Positions 1 through 9,611 of a stretch of DNA of 37,370 nt are shown piece after piece. This DNA comes from an uncultured Caryophanales bacterium. GTDB taxonomy: Bacteria > Bacillota_I > Bacilli_A > RFN20 > CAG-826. The stretch is taken from assembly GCA_946630435.1 (NCBI GenBank), contig CAMOYS010000005.1, forward strand, positions 1 through 37,370, written 5' to 3'. The stretch's first letter is position 1. Each line of letters begins with the position of its first letter. The notes under the pieces were generated by a model. The model was not told where the DNA came from, searched no databases, and saw nothing but the letters and a program-made list of their open reading frames with translations. Position numbers and translations under genes: made by a program.

Positions 1-2
1 CA

Positions 3-1748
3 GAAGTCTACGAACAATTTGTTAAGACAATTAAAAACATGGAACTCCACTATCGCGATATGCAAGATATGGAATTCACTGTTGAAGAAGGAAAACTTTA
101 CTTCTTACAAACAAGAAGTGGTAAACGTACTCCTGCCGCAGCCTTAAAGATGGCTTGTGACATGGTTGACGAAGGTTTAATCACTACTGATGAAGCTGTT
201 TTAAGAATTGATCCAGTTTCATTCGATAAACTCTTATTACCAAACTTCGATAAAGATGACTTAGCTGCTGCTAAAGACAGATTAATTGCTAAAGGCAACC
301 CAGCTGGCCCAGGTGCTGGTACTGGTAAATTAGCCTTCACTGCTGAAGAAGCAGAAGCAAGACACAATGCTGGTGAAAAAGTTGTCTTAGTCCGTGCTGA
401 AACATCTCCAGAAGACTTAATCGGTATGATCGCTTCTGAAGGTATTCTCACAATGCGTGGTGGTATGACTTCTCACGCTGCTGTTGTTGCTCGTGGTATG
501 GGTAAATGCTGTGTCACTGGTTGTGCCGCTGCTCAAATCAATGAAGAAGCAAGAACAGTTACCATTAATGGTAAAGTCTATGGACCAGACGATGTCTTCT
601 CTATCGATGGTTCTACTGGTAACATCTATGTTGGTGATATTAAGAAAGTTTCACCAGACCTCTCCAGTGGTGACTTCGGTCGCTTAATGGGTTGGGTTGA
701 TGCTGCTAGAAGATTACAAGTCCGCGCTAACGCTGACCAACCAAGAGATGCTCACCAAGCTAAATTATTTGGTGCCCAAGGTATTGGCTTATGCCGTACT
801 GAACATATGTTCTTCGATAAGGATAAAATCTTCCACTTCCGTAAGATGATCCTTGCTGATAACGTTGAAGATAGAAAAGCTGCTTTAGCAGAAATCGAAC
901 CATTACAACAAAAAGACTTCGAAGGTCTCTTTGAAGAAATGGGCGAACTCAACGTTAACGTTCGTTTATTAGATCCACCTCTCCACGAATTCTTACCACA
1001 AGAAGAAGACAAGATTGCTGAATTAAGTGCAGCAACTGGTCATAGTGTTGAAGCCATCCATAAACGTATCAATGAATTACACGAATTCAACCCAATGATG
1101 GGTCACCGTGGTTGCCGTTTAGACGTTTCTTATCCAGAAATCGCTGAAATGCAAACCCGCGCTATTATTAAAGCTGCTATCGCAGTTAGCAAGAAACATG
1201 GCTATCATATCGAACCAGAAATCATGATTCCATTAACCTTAGATGTTAAGGAACTCAAGTTCGTTAAAGCTATCGTTGTTAAGACTGCTGACGAAGTCAT
1301 TAAAGCCGCTGGTGTTAACATGAAATACCATGTCGGTACAATGATCGAAATCCCAAGAGCTGCTTTACTCTCTGATGAAATCGCTGAAGAAGCAGAATTC
1401 TTCTCCTTCGGTACTAACGACTTAACACAAATGACATTCGGCTTCAGCCGTGATGATGCTTCCAAGTTCTTACCAGATTATTATGCTAATAAGATTCTTG
1501 AAGAAGATCCATTCAAGACACTTGACCAACACGGTGTTGGTAAATTAATTAAGATGTCAGCTGAACTCGGTCGTAAGACAAGACCAGATTTACACTTAGG
1601 TGTTTGTGGTGAAACTGGTGGTGAACCAAACTCCATCCAATTCTACCATGATGTCGGCTTAGACTATGTCTCCTGCTCACCATTCCGTGTTCCAGTTGCT
1701 CGTTTAGCCGCTGCTCAAGCTGCGATTAGATCCAAAGCTAAAAAATAG
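3..1748 (+). CDS. ppdK: Pyruvate, phosphate dikinase, C-terminal part (5' truncated by window edge)
   Basis: Open frame continues upstream of the listed ATG (EVYEQFVKTIKNMELHYRDMQDMEFTVEEGKLYFLQTR); GGMTSHAAVVARGMGKCCVTG swivelling-His motif; C-terminal PEP-utilising domain (GTNDLTQMTFGFSRDD, GVCGE). Confidence 0.96.
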   Translation, partial: EVYEQFVKTIKNMELHYRDMQDMEFTVEEGKLYFLQTRSGKRTPAAALKMACDMVDEGLITTDEAVLRIDPVSFDKLLLPNFDKDDLAAAKDRLIAKGNPAGPGAGTGKLAFTAEEAEARHNAGEKVVLVRAETSPEDLIGMIASEGILTMRGGMTSHAAVVARGMGKCCVTGCAAAQINEEARTVTINGKVYGPDDVFSIDGSTGNIYVGDIKKVSPDLSSGDFGRLMGWVDAARRLQVRANADQPRDAHQAKLFGAQGIGLCRTEHMFFDKDKIFHFRKMILADNVEDRKAALAEIEPLQQKDFEGLFEEMGELNVNVRLLDPPLHEFLPQEEDKIAELSAATGHSVEAIHKRINELHEFNPMMGHRGCRLDVSYPEIAEMQTRAIIKAAIAVSKKHGYHIEPEIMIPLTLDVKELKFVKAIVVKTADEVIKAAGVNMKYHVGTMIEIPRAALLSDEIAEEAEFFSFGTNDLTQMTFGFSRDDASKFLPDYYANKILEEDPFKTLDQHGVGKLIKMSAELGRKTRPDLHLGVCGETGGEPNSIQFYHDVGLDYVSCSPFRVPVARLAAAQAAIRSKAKK

Positions 1749-1764
1749 TTTGTAACTAACTATT

Positions 1765-1796
1765 GGGCGTCTCCATGTGAGGCGCCTTTCTTTTTG
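1765..1796 (+). terminator. Rho-independent terminator after ppdK
   Basis: GGCGTCTC-catgt-GAGGCGCC stem followed by T-rich tract. Confidence 0.8.
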
Positions 1797-1803
1797 AAAA
1801 TAA

Positions 1804-1843
1804 AAACTCGACCATGAGACAATTTTTCCCAAACGATCGAGTT
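1804..1843 (-). terminator. Possible minus-strand terminator for the accessory gene cluster
   Basis: AACTCGA (1805-1811) / TCGAGTT (1837-1843) arms; on the minus strand the stem is followed by TTTTTATTTT. Confidence 0.5.
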
Positions 1844-1857
1844 CCTATATATTTTTT
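1823..1857 (+). repeat. 3'-end intergenic motif, copy 1
   Basis: TTTTTCCCAAACGATCGAGTTCCTATATATTTTTT. Confidence 0.65.
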
Positions 1858-1862
1858 TAAAA

Positions 1863-2210
1863 TTATAAATTGCCTAACCCAAAATTAAGAACAGTTTTAA
1901 GGCTATTAGTCATTGCAGCAACACCTGCGGCTGCTGATGGGCCATAACCTATTACTTGTTTTAATGATGGAAGAGTGGCGCTAATAACAGATGGAAGGCC
2001 AGCAAGCATTCCCTTTGCTTTTGGTGGAACTTCTCCCATTCTTTGAACGACAACTTTAAGAGTTTTTTCCATCTCTTCGAAGGCACTCATGTTACAAGAC
2101 TTCTCCAATTCTTCAATATCTTTGATTGCTTTAGTGTATAAGTCAACCAAAGGCATCGTTTCGATTGAAACTTCTTCTTGAACTGGACCAACATCATCAA
2201 ATAAACCCAT
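1863..2210 (-). CDS. Hypothetical protein, small predicted helical protein (115 aa)
   Basis: ORF with upstream AAGGAGG-like SD on minus strand (tcctcctt at ~2217-2224); no family recognised. Confidence 0.7.
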   Translation of the reverse strand: MGLFDDVGPVQEEVSIETMPLVDLYTKAIKDIEELEKSCNMSAFEEMEKTLKVVVQRMGEVPPKAKGMLAGLPSVISATLPSLKQVIGYGPSAAAGVAAMTNSLKTVLNFGLGNL

Positions 2211-2236
2211 ATTAAATCCTCCTTATATTAATGTGT

Positions 2237-3619
2237 TTATAATTCGAAATTATTTCTATATTCAACACCATTAATAACAACACAACGGTCTTTGTTGTTG
2301 CCATCATTTCCGTAATTAATGCCTGAACCAATATTTCCATTTACACTTGAAACAATTCCTCCAATAACCGCGTTAGACATATTTGCGCCACAATTACGGC
2401 CATTATAGGTGTTTCCAGACCCGACGTCAGTAATAACAACGTTAGAAACATTGACGTTAGAACCCAAACCGCACGAGGTCCTTGACACGCCACTTTTTGA
2501 AAATGCATTCAAATTCAATACGCCGTCTTTTCCTATAATGTTAATTTGATATCCTTCATGGTTATAGCAAACACCATCTTCGCCAATAGATCCAAAAAAG
2601 GATATTGTGCCAACGTTACCATTGGTACTAACGTTTACCACAACATTAACTGCGTTAAGTTGGTGATAATTATAAGTTTTAATAGTTATTTTAGAAGTAG
2701 ATGATGAGCTGCGTTTTGCGTTCGTTGGCTCAGGAATTCCTTCTTCTTCATCATCTTCGTCTTCATCATCTTCGTCTTCTTCATCATCTTCGTCTTCATC
2801 ATCGTCAATATCGCTAAGCCAGTCGTGGATTGGATGATTCTTTCTATATTCTCTTTGTCTTTCCTCTTCTTCAGCTTCTAATCTAGCTTGTTCTTCTTGT
2901 TGCTCATTATAAACAGCAACTTCTTTTTTAAATTGTTCATAAGCCTCTAAAGCTCTAAGAGCCATATTATTATCAAAATATGCTAAATGTTTCTTCTCAT
3001 CATCGGTTAGTTTCTTATAAAGTTCAAAGGTTTTTTCAATTCCGTCTTTTAAAGTTCCAAACACTAAAATTCTTTTCTCGAGAGGTTCGTGTTGCGTTGC
3101 ATCAATAATCGCAATATAAGTTGTTGACCTTCCTTTAATTGTATAATTGTTGGCATTTGTAAACTCGTTCATCAAAGGAGTTGGATAAGAGGAAGCCGCT
3201 TTTGGGGCAGATAAATTCTCTTTGTTTTTTATAGCAAGTTGTTCCAACTCTGCTCTAGATTCTTGATCTAAATAAGTAATAGCATTCACATAGTTTGGCA
3301 TTCTTGTAAAATCGAAACTAACGTTTGCTAATTTTGCAGGACTATTTACTCTTAAATCGCATAAAAGAAGTCCAAAGAAAATTCGTCCGTTCTGAGGATC
3401 TATAACCGCAGCCTCATTTAATATATCAACAGCTTGGCTATACATGCTTTGTGCAATTAACTGAAAGCCTCTTTTTACTCTATCATTGAGTTCATTTTGA
3501 ATTGGGAAATTGCCACCACAATATTGGCAAGTAACAAGTCTTTCTCCACCAGTGTAGTTTAAACGTGCACCACAAGAAGGACACGTTAAATAAATAACAG
3601 AAACCATAAAAATCTCCAA
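2237..3619 (-). CDS. Zinc-ribbon protein with TPR-like N-terminal part, acidic Asp/Glu tract and Gly/Asn-rich C-terminus (hypothetical)
   Basis: CPSCGARLNYTGGERLVTCQYCGG double CxxC; QAVDILNEAAVIDPQNG TPR-like; DDDEDEDDEEDEDDEDEDDEEE tract; likely start at MVSVIYLTCPSCG just inside the listed ORF. Confidence 0.8.
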   Translation of the reverse strand: MEIFMVSVIYLTCPSCGARLNYTGGERLVTCQYCGGNFPIQNELNDRVKRGFQLIAQSMYSQAVDILNEAAVIDPQNGRIFFGLLLCDLRVNSPAKLANVSFDFTRMPNYVNAITYLDQESRAELEQLAIKNKENLSAPKAASSYPTPLMNEFTNANNYTIKGRSTTYIAIIDATQHEPLEKRILVFGTLKDGIEKTFELYKKLTDDEKKHLAYFDNNMALRALEAYEQFKKEVAVYNEQQEEQARLEAEEEERQREYRKNHPIHDWLSDIDDDEDEDDEEDEDDEDEDDEEEGIPEPTNAKRSSSSTSKITIKTYNYHQLNAVNVVVNVSTNGNVGTISFFGSIGEDGVCYNHEGYQINIIGKDGVLNLNAFSKSGVSRTSCGLGSNVNVSNVVITDVGSGNTYNGRNCGANMSNAVIGGIVSSVNGNIGSGINYGNDGNNKDRCVVINGVEYRNNFEL

Positions 3620-3685
3620 TATATATATCTATAAATATTATGCATACTAAAAATTATTCAAAACAATATATTTTTTTATAAAGAA

Positions 3686-3940
3686 TTAATTATTATTCAT
3701 CGCGAGGCTATCGAAATATAAATCACCGTTTTCAACATATCCCGCGTAAGCTTCTCTAATATAGATATCACCATTATCTTCGATATAGCCAACGTATTCT
3801 CCGTTAAAATATATTTCACCTGAATCGGTTAGGTTTCCAAAGGAATGACCTTTAGAATAAAAGGTTCCTTCCATCGAAATATATCCGGCTAATTGGTCGT
3901 CGATATAAATATTCTTTCCAAAACTATCAATAAATAGCAT
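3686..3940 (-). CDS. Small repeat protein resembling 4-fold beta-flower domains
   Basis: Repeated G-x-IY-x-x-GE/AGY-I/V units (IYIDDQLAGYI, IYFNGEYVGYI, IYIREAYAGYV); starts 2 nt after the glmU stop. Confidence 0.65.
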   Translation of the reverse strand: MLFIDSFGKNIYIDDQLAGYISMEGTFYSKGHSFGNLTDSGEIYFNGEYVGYIEDNGDIYIREAYAGYVENGDLYFDSLAMNNN

Positions 3941-3942
3941 TT

Positions 3943-5319
3943 TTATTTATTTCTAATCTTTTCAGCGTAATCCGCTTTATTTTCTTGTCTATTTCTCGCA
4001 ATCGCTAATGCATTTTCTTCTACATTATCAGTAATAGTAGATCCTGCAGCGATAAAGGAATTATCTTCTAAGACAACTGGTGCAATTAATGTTGAATTAG
4101 ATCCAACAAAGACATTTTTACCAATTGTGGTAGTGTGTTTAACTTTTCCATCATAATTAGCAGTGATAACACCTGAACCAATATTTGAATGTTCATCAAT
4201 AGTCGCATCACCAATATAGGAGTGATGAGCAACGGCAACGCCATCTGCTAAAACAACGTTTTTAAGTTCAACAAAGTTACCTACTCTACATTTATTTTTA
4301 ACGATGGTAGTGTTTCTAATATGTGAATATGGTCCAACATTATTTTCATTACCAATTTCGCTATTAATAACTTTAGAAAATTCAATCTTATTATCATTAC
4401 CGATTTTAGCGTTTTCAATATAGGAACTTGGACCAATTTCATTTCTTTGACCAATATGAGTATTACCTAAAATAGTAGTGTTTGGATTAATAATTGTGTC
4501 TGGTTCAATTTCTACATATGGACCAATATATGTGTTTTCAGGATCAATGATAGTAACGCCTGAAAGCATTAAACGTTTATTAATGTTACGTTTCATAAGT
4601 TTAGCCGCGTACGCTAATTGGTTACGGTCATTAATACCAAGCATTTCTTCATCACCATCCATAATGCTATAACCAAGCTTATGGCCATGGTTTTTGAAGA
4701 TTTCAATTAAGTCAGTTAAATAATATTCTCCAGCTTTATTATTTGGAGTAATTAAATCGAGATATTTATAAAGCAATTCGTTATCAAAGACATAAACGCC
4801 AGCGTTAACAACGTTAATCTTTCTTTCTTCTTCGGTACAGTCTTTTTGTTCAACTATTTTAACTAATTCGCCTTTTTCATTAATAACTAAACGGCCATAT
4901 CCTTGAGGATTTTCAATTCTCGCACCTAATAATGTTAATTGATTTCCATTATTAATATGGGCTTCGAATAAACCATTTAATGTTTCAGTTGTTAATAATG
5001 GAGTATCACCACAAAGAATGATTGTGGCGCCTTTTTCATCTTTAAGAACTGGTTTAGTTTGCATAACAGCGTGGCCAGTACCTTTTTGTTCTCTTTGCCA
5101 GACTACTTCAGATTCATCTTTAACAATTTCAGTAGTAACTTCTCCGCCAAAACCAACAATAGTAACTACTTTCTTAAGTTCTAATGGCTTTAAAGCATTA
5201 AGAACGTGTTTTACAAGTGGTACACCTAAGATTTCATAACTAACTTTAGATTTATAATCTAAAAGTGATTTCATTCTGGTGCCTTTACCAGCTGCTAAAA
5301 TAATTGCAAATTTTTCCAT
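3943..5319 (-). CDS. glmU: Bifunctional UDP-N-acetylglucosamine pyrophosphorylase / glucosamine-1-phosphate N-acetyltransferase
   Basis: LAAGKGTRMKS nucleotidyltransferase motif; left-handed beta-helix hexapeptide repeats; full length 458 aa. Confidence 0.97.
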   Translation of the reverse strand: MEKFAIILAAGKGTRMKSLLDYKSKVSYEILGVPLVKHVLNALKPLELKKVVTIVGFGGEVTTEIVKDESEVVWQREQKGTGHAVMQTKPVLKDEKGATIILCGDTPLLTTETLNGLFEAHINNGNQLTLLGARIENPQGYGRLVINEKGELVKIVEQKDCTEEERKINVVNAGVYVFDNELLYKYLDLITPNNKAGEYYLTDLIEIFKNHGHKLGYSIMDGDEEMLGINDRNQLAYAAKLMKRNINKRLMLSGVTIIDPENTYIGPYVEIEPDTIINPNTTILGNTHIGQRNEIGPSSYIENAKIGNDNKIEFSKVINSEIGNENNVGPYSHIRNTTIVKNKCRVGNFVELKNVVLADGVAVAHHSYIGDATIDEHSNIGSGVITANYDGKVKHTTTIGKNVFVGSNSTLIAPVVLEDNSFIAAGSTITDNVEENALAIARNRQENKADYAEKIRNK

Positions 5320-6164
5320 TATAAAGTCCTCGTTAAATATGCATTGAATCCTTGTTTATCGTATTTCTTAAACATAGTACGTGCTTTTTTATGATCAGTT
5401 GTAAGAGCAAATACTGCACTTCCAGAACCTGACATTAAAACAATATTAAACCCATCATTTTTAAGCATTTGTTTAATCTTTTCAATTTCGGGAATTTGAC
5501 TAATAGCAATCTTTTCTAATGAATTAAAAACACACTCTGATAATTTAGTGTCGTTTCCAAAGACTAAAGCATTTTCTACTTCATCTCCGCTAGAATGCTC
5601 CACTCCTTGTTCATCTGCTAAAGCAAACATCTTTTTCGTGGATAATCCTTCATCTGGTTTAACAATTAAAACATCATAGCCATGATGTAACTTAATACGA
5701 CGAATATTTTCACCAATTCCGGTCACTCTTGCAGGGGAATTTGTTAAACAAAACGGAATATCTGCTCCAATTGTTTTTCCAATATTAATCATTTCGTCTA
5801 ACGACATATTGAGTTTATACATTGCATTTAAAGCTTTAATTGTTGCAGCAGCGTTAGAAGAACCACCACCAAGACCAGCGCAAATAGGAATTTCTTTATG
5901 AACTTTCACATCAAAATTGTCTTTAATGCCATATTTTTCTTTCATAACATTAATCGTGGTCATGATTAAATTATATTTAGTTTCTTTAAGTTCAACGTGA
6001 TCGCAGACAACATATGTATCTCTAGTTGACGGTAATTTTTCAATCTCAATCATGTCGTGTAATTCAATAGGAAGCATTACCATATCTAGATTATGGTATT
6101 CATCTTCTCTATTAGAGACGACATCTAAGAATACATTGATTTTCGCGTTTGCTTTAATAAACAT
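5319..6164 (-). CDS. ispE: 4-diphosphocytidyl-2-C-methyl-D-erythritol kinase
   Basis: GHMP kinase motif PICAGLGGGSSNAAAT; AKINVFLDV N-terminus. Confidence 0.95.
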   Translation of the reverse strand: MFIKANAKINVFLDVVSNREDEYHNLDMVMLPIELHDMIEIEKLPSTRDTYVVCDHVELKETKYNLIMTTINVMKEKYGIKDNFDVKVHKEIPICAGLGGGSSNAAATIKALNAMYKLNMSLDEMINIGKTIGADIPFCLTNSPARVTGIGENIRRIKLHHGYDVLIVKPDEGLSTKKMFALADEQGVEHSSGDEVENALVFGNDTKLSECVFNSLEKIAISQIPEIEKIKQMLKNDGFNIVLMSGSGSAVFALTTDHKKARTMFKKYDKQGFNAYLTRTL

Positions 6165-6180
6165 GGTTTTATTTCTCTTT

Positions 6181-6999
6181 CTATTTTAGCAAATTCCTGG
6201 CTTTTAATTCGTTTAATAATTTAATATAGCTTTCAATTTCGATTTGTTCCGGTCTAAGGTTTTCTTTAATATTAACCTTAGCAAGAACTTCACTAGTTAA
6301 TTCATTAGAGTTAATTATGAAGCGTAAACAATTATATATTGTTTTTCTACGGTGTAAAAACAATTTATTCATAAGATTATATAAGCTAGCGTTATCTTCG
6401 CGCCTAATATTTTCGTTTGGAGTTAATTTAAACACTAAAGAATCAACATGAGGTATTGGAGCAAAGTTATTGCGAGAAACATTAGTGACAAGTTCAATAT
6501 TAGAAACGAAATTTAAGAAAAGTGATAACGGACTTATATCTTTTGTGTTTTTAAGTAGTTTTGAATAAACCTCTTTTTGACACATTAAAACAATAGATTC
6601 AGCGTTAACCGCTTTAAGTAAGATAGTTTCTAAAATACCAGTAGTGATGTAATAAGGAAGGTTTCCGATAATCTTGTTATATTGGCTTAAATCAGATTTT
6701 AAAATATTTTCTCTTTTAACAACGATATTAGAAGAATCTTTATATTGTTCTTCAAGAAATGCAATCATTCTGTCATCAACATCAATTAAGGTTGATTTAG
6801 CAGGAGATTTCGCTAAAAAATAACTAATTGAGCCGAGTCCTGCGCCAATTTCGATAACTTTATCGCCTTCTTTAAGGTCTAAAGCATTAACTATTTTTGA
6901 AGCAACTTCAGGATTAATTAAAAAGTTTTGTCCAAGCGATTTATTAGCTTGTAACTTATAGGACTTAACTAATTCAAAGTAGTTTTGTTCGTTCATCAT
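6181..6999 (-). CDS. rsmA: 16S rRNA (A1518/A1519) dimethyltransferase
   Basis: KSLGQNFLINPEVASKIV, VIEIGAGLGS, GNLPYYITT motifs. Confidence 0.96.
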   Translation of the reverse strand: MMNEQNYFELVKSYKLQANKSLGQNFLINPEVASKIVNALDLKEGDKVIEIGAGLGSISYFLAKSPAKSTLIDVDDRMIAFLEEQYKDSSNIVVKRENILKSDLSQYNKIIGNLPYYITTGILETILLKAVNAESIVLMCQKEVYSKLLKNTKDISPLSLFLNFVSNIELVTNVSRNNFAPIPHVDSLVFKLTPNENIRREDNASLYNLMNKLFLHRRKTIYNCLRFIINSNELTSEVLAKVNIKENLRPEQIEIESYIKLLNELKARNLLK

Positions 7000-7526
7000 T
7001 TAAGTGCTTCTTTAAGTTCCTCTATAGATATATTACTAGTGTTTATTCTTTTTAAGAATGTTTTTGCGTTACAAAATCCTAAATGGAGTTTTTCTGAGAC
7101 TAATTTTCTTTTCAAAAAGGAATCATCTTTTCCAATTAAACCTAATTCATATAAATCGGACATTGATATAGTTCCAATAGGATCTCTATTTTCATAAACG
7201 TGTTCTAAAGCATTTAAAACCATATCAATATCCGCTTCTGCAACGCCTACTTTATGATGCTTAATTGCTCTTTCTTTATCGATAAAGACATGTTTTAAGT
7301 TTGGAATTTCTTTATCTAAAGTGTCTCTAATCTTCTTTCCTGGAAAATCTGGATCAGTTAAAACAATGATATCTTTAAATTTAGACATCTCTTTTAAATA
7401 ATTTATTGTTTCTAAAGGGGTATCTGAACCATTTGTTATAACAAATTCCGCATCAATATAGTTAGTTAAAAAAGCAACATCACTTTTACCTTCTACTACT
7501 AAAATACCTTTGATTTGTTTCTTCAT
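6996..7526 (-). CDS. rnmV: Ribonuclease M5
   Basis: TOPRIM motif VVEGKSDVAFL, LTDPDFPGKKIR; adjacent to rsmA as in other Firmicutes. Confidence 0.94.
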   Translation of the reverse strand: MKKQIKGILVVEGKSDVAFLTNYIDAEFVITNGSDTPLETINYLKEMSKFKDIIVLTDPDFPGKKIRDTLDKEIPNLKHVFIDKERAIKHHKVGVAEADIDMVLNALEHVYENRDPIGTISMSDLYELGLIGKDDSFLKRKLVSEKLHLGFCNAKTFLKRINTSNISIEELKEALK

Positions 7527-8287
7527 ATTTTAAAAACTCTTTTGAAGTTATTTGTGGTGTCTAAAATTACTTTATCAACAGGTTCTCCCCTTAATTCAGA
7601 AATTTGGTTAGCAATATGAATCAAATATTTTGAATGATTTGGCTTTCCTCTATATGGAACAGGGGTTAAATATGGCGCGTCAGTTTCAAGAACATAATCT
7701 GAAGAAGAAATACTTGTTATAGTTTCTTTTGGTTTAACTGAATTCTTAAATGTAACAGTTCCACCAAAGCCTAATAAAAACCCTAATTTAATAAATTCAG
7801 GAGCAATTTCTTTGCTCCCTGCAAAGCAGTGCATAATTCCGCCTCTATTAACTCTATGTTCTTTTAAAATAGTTAAACAATCACCAATCGCATCACGGCA
7901 ATGAATGGAGATAGGCAAATTATATTTATTAGCTAAATCAATTTGTTTAATAAAGAATTCTTTTTGTTCTTTAATAATCTCTTCTTCTTTATCCCAATAA
8001 TAATCGAGCCCAATCTCTCCAATAGCAATAGCCTTTTTATTTGATAGGAGTCTTTCAATTTCTTCTAAGTCATTAACTCCTCTTTTTTTAACATCGCTTG
8101 GATGAATTCCAACCGCGGCGTAAACGTTATCAAACTTCTTAGCGATATTAACCGCATCAATAGAACTTTTTAAATCAAACCCCACGACTAAAAAAGACTT
8201 AACCCCCATAGAAGTCGCCTCTTTTATATATTCTCCAGGATTATTAATATATAATTCGTCATTTATGTGACAGTGGGAATCTATCAT
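7523..8287 (-). CDS. tatD: TatD family metal-dependent hydrolase
   Basis: MIDSHCHIND, GIHPSDV, GEIGLDYYWD, ETDAPYLTP motifs. Confidence 0.95.
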   Translation of the reverse strand: MIDSHCHINDELYINNPGEYIKEATSMGVKSFLVVGFDLKSSIDAVNIAKKFDNVYAAVGIHPSDVKKRGVNDLEEIERLLSNKKAIAIGEIGLDYYWDKEEEIIKEQKEFFIKQIDLANKYNLPISIHCRDAIGDCLTILKEHRVNRGGIMHCFAGSKEIAPEFIKLGFLLGFGGTVTFKNSVKPKETITSISSSDYVLETDAPYLTPVPYRGKPNHSKYLIHIANQISELRGEPVDKVILDTTNNFKRVFKI

Positions 8288-8288
8288 T

Positions 8289-9602
8289 TTATTTACCTAC
8301 ACAGAAGCGAGAAAAGATCTCATCACTAAGGTCGTTTTTATTACCTTCACCAAGTAAATCAATTGCTGAATTATACGCGGCTAATAAGCTAACAGAAATT
8401 AAGTCTATTGGTTGATTATCATTTAAATCTTTAACCGCACGAGTTAAATCAGTAACCATTTTTCTAAGTAAACCAAGTTGTCTTTGATTATTTAAAGAAG
8501 GAACAATTGCTAAATCATCAATATCTAATACTTCTTTAATCTTATTAAGAAGTGGATCAATGTCATTATTTAACGCGGAAATATAAACATAATCTTTATT
8601 CTTTTCCTTAACTAAATCTGCTTTGTTATGAACAATAATATGTTTCTTATCTTTAATAGAATTATATAATTCTAAATCTTCATTAGATTCATCAAGAAGA
8701 TAGATAACTAAATCTGCTTTTTCAATTGTAGATAAAGCTTTATTAATTCCAATAGATTCAATAACATCTTTAGATTCATGAATACCCGCAGTGTCATAAA
8801 TCTTAGTTGGAATACCAAATAAGTTAATCTCACCTTCCACAATATCTCTAGTTGTCCCAGCGATATTTGTAACAATAGCTTTATCTTCTTTAAGTAAGGC
8901 ATTTAATAAGGAAGATTTACCGACATTTGGTTTACCAACAATAACTAAATTAAGCCCATCATGATAAAGTCTATTCTTCTCACCTTGGTTAATTAGTTTA
9001 TTAATTTCATCGATTAAATATTTGGAATTTTCAAGTAAATAATCACGGGAAACTTCTTCAATATCTTCATACTCTGGATAATCGATATTTACTTCAATTT
9101 TCGCTAACATCTCCCCTAAATGGGACTTTAATGGTCTAAAAATACTACTAGTTTTACCTTCTAAAGCAAGCATAGATAATTCCTTTGCTTCAATAGTTGT
9201 AGAGTTAATTAAATCATTAATAGCTTCAGCTTGAACTAAGTCAATTTTATTATTAAGAAACGCTCTTGATGAGAACTCTCCATTTACCGCCATTCTAGCG
9301 CCATTTTTAAGGAAAAGATTAATGATTTGGTTCGCAATTAGCATTGAACCATGACACATAATTTCAATTGAATCTTCTCCAGTAAATGAATTTGGAGCAA
9401 CATAAGTTAATAAAACTACTTCATCAATAACTTTGTTATCATCCACTATATGGCCATAATGGATTCCTCTAGTTTTATTCTTTAGTAAGTCCTTATCAAA
9501 AACTTTATTAACAATAGAAAAACAATCGTCGCCAGATAGCCTAATAACCGCTAAAGCAGACTTTAATGGTGGGGTGGCTAGGGCGACGATTGTTTCAAAC
9601 AT
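8289..9602 (-). CDS. mnmE: tRNA modification GTPase MnmE
   Basis: GKPNVGKSSLLNALL, DTAGIHES G motifs and C-terminal FCVGK (CxGK). Confidence 0.97.
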   Translation of the reverse strand: MFETIVALATPPLKSALAVIRLSGDDCFSIVNKVFDKDLLKNKTRGIHYGHIVDDNKVIDEVVLLTYVAPNSFTGEDSIEIMCHGSMLIANQIINLFLKNGARMAVNGEFSSRAFLNNKIDLVQAEAINDLINSTTIEAKELSMLALEGKTSSIFRPLKSHLGEMLAKIEVNIDYPEYEDIEEVSRDYLLENSKYLIDEINKLINQGEKNRLYHDGLNLVIVGKPNVGKSSLLNALLKEDKAIVTNIAGTTRDIVEGEINLFGIPTKIYDTAGIHESKDVIESIGINKALSTIEKADLVIYLLDESNEDLELYNSIKDKKHIIVHNKADLVKEKNKDYVYISALNNDIDPLLNKIKEVLDIDDLAIVPSLNNQRQLGLLRKMVTDLTRAVKDLNDNQPIDLISVSLLAAYNSAIDLLGEGNKNDLSDEIFSRFCVGK

Positions 9603-9611
9603 AATTAAAAA

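Noticed and set aside
98-451. Antisense and out-of-frame ORFs in the track (e.g. 98-451 -, 752-1012 -, 1205-1465 -, 18212-18532 -, 27179-27496 -, 34971-35333 -)
   Set aside because: They lie opposite or within strongly supported conserved genes, show no recognisable domains and no proper SD context; treated as spurious.
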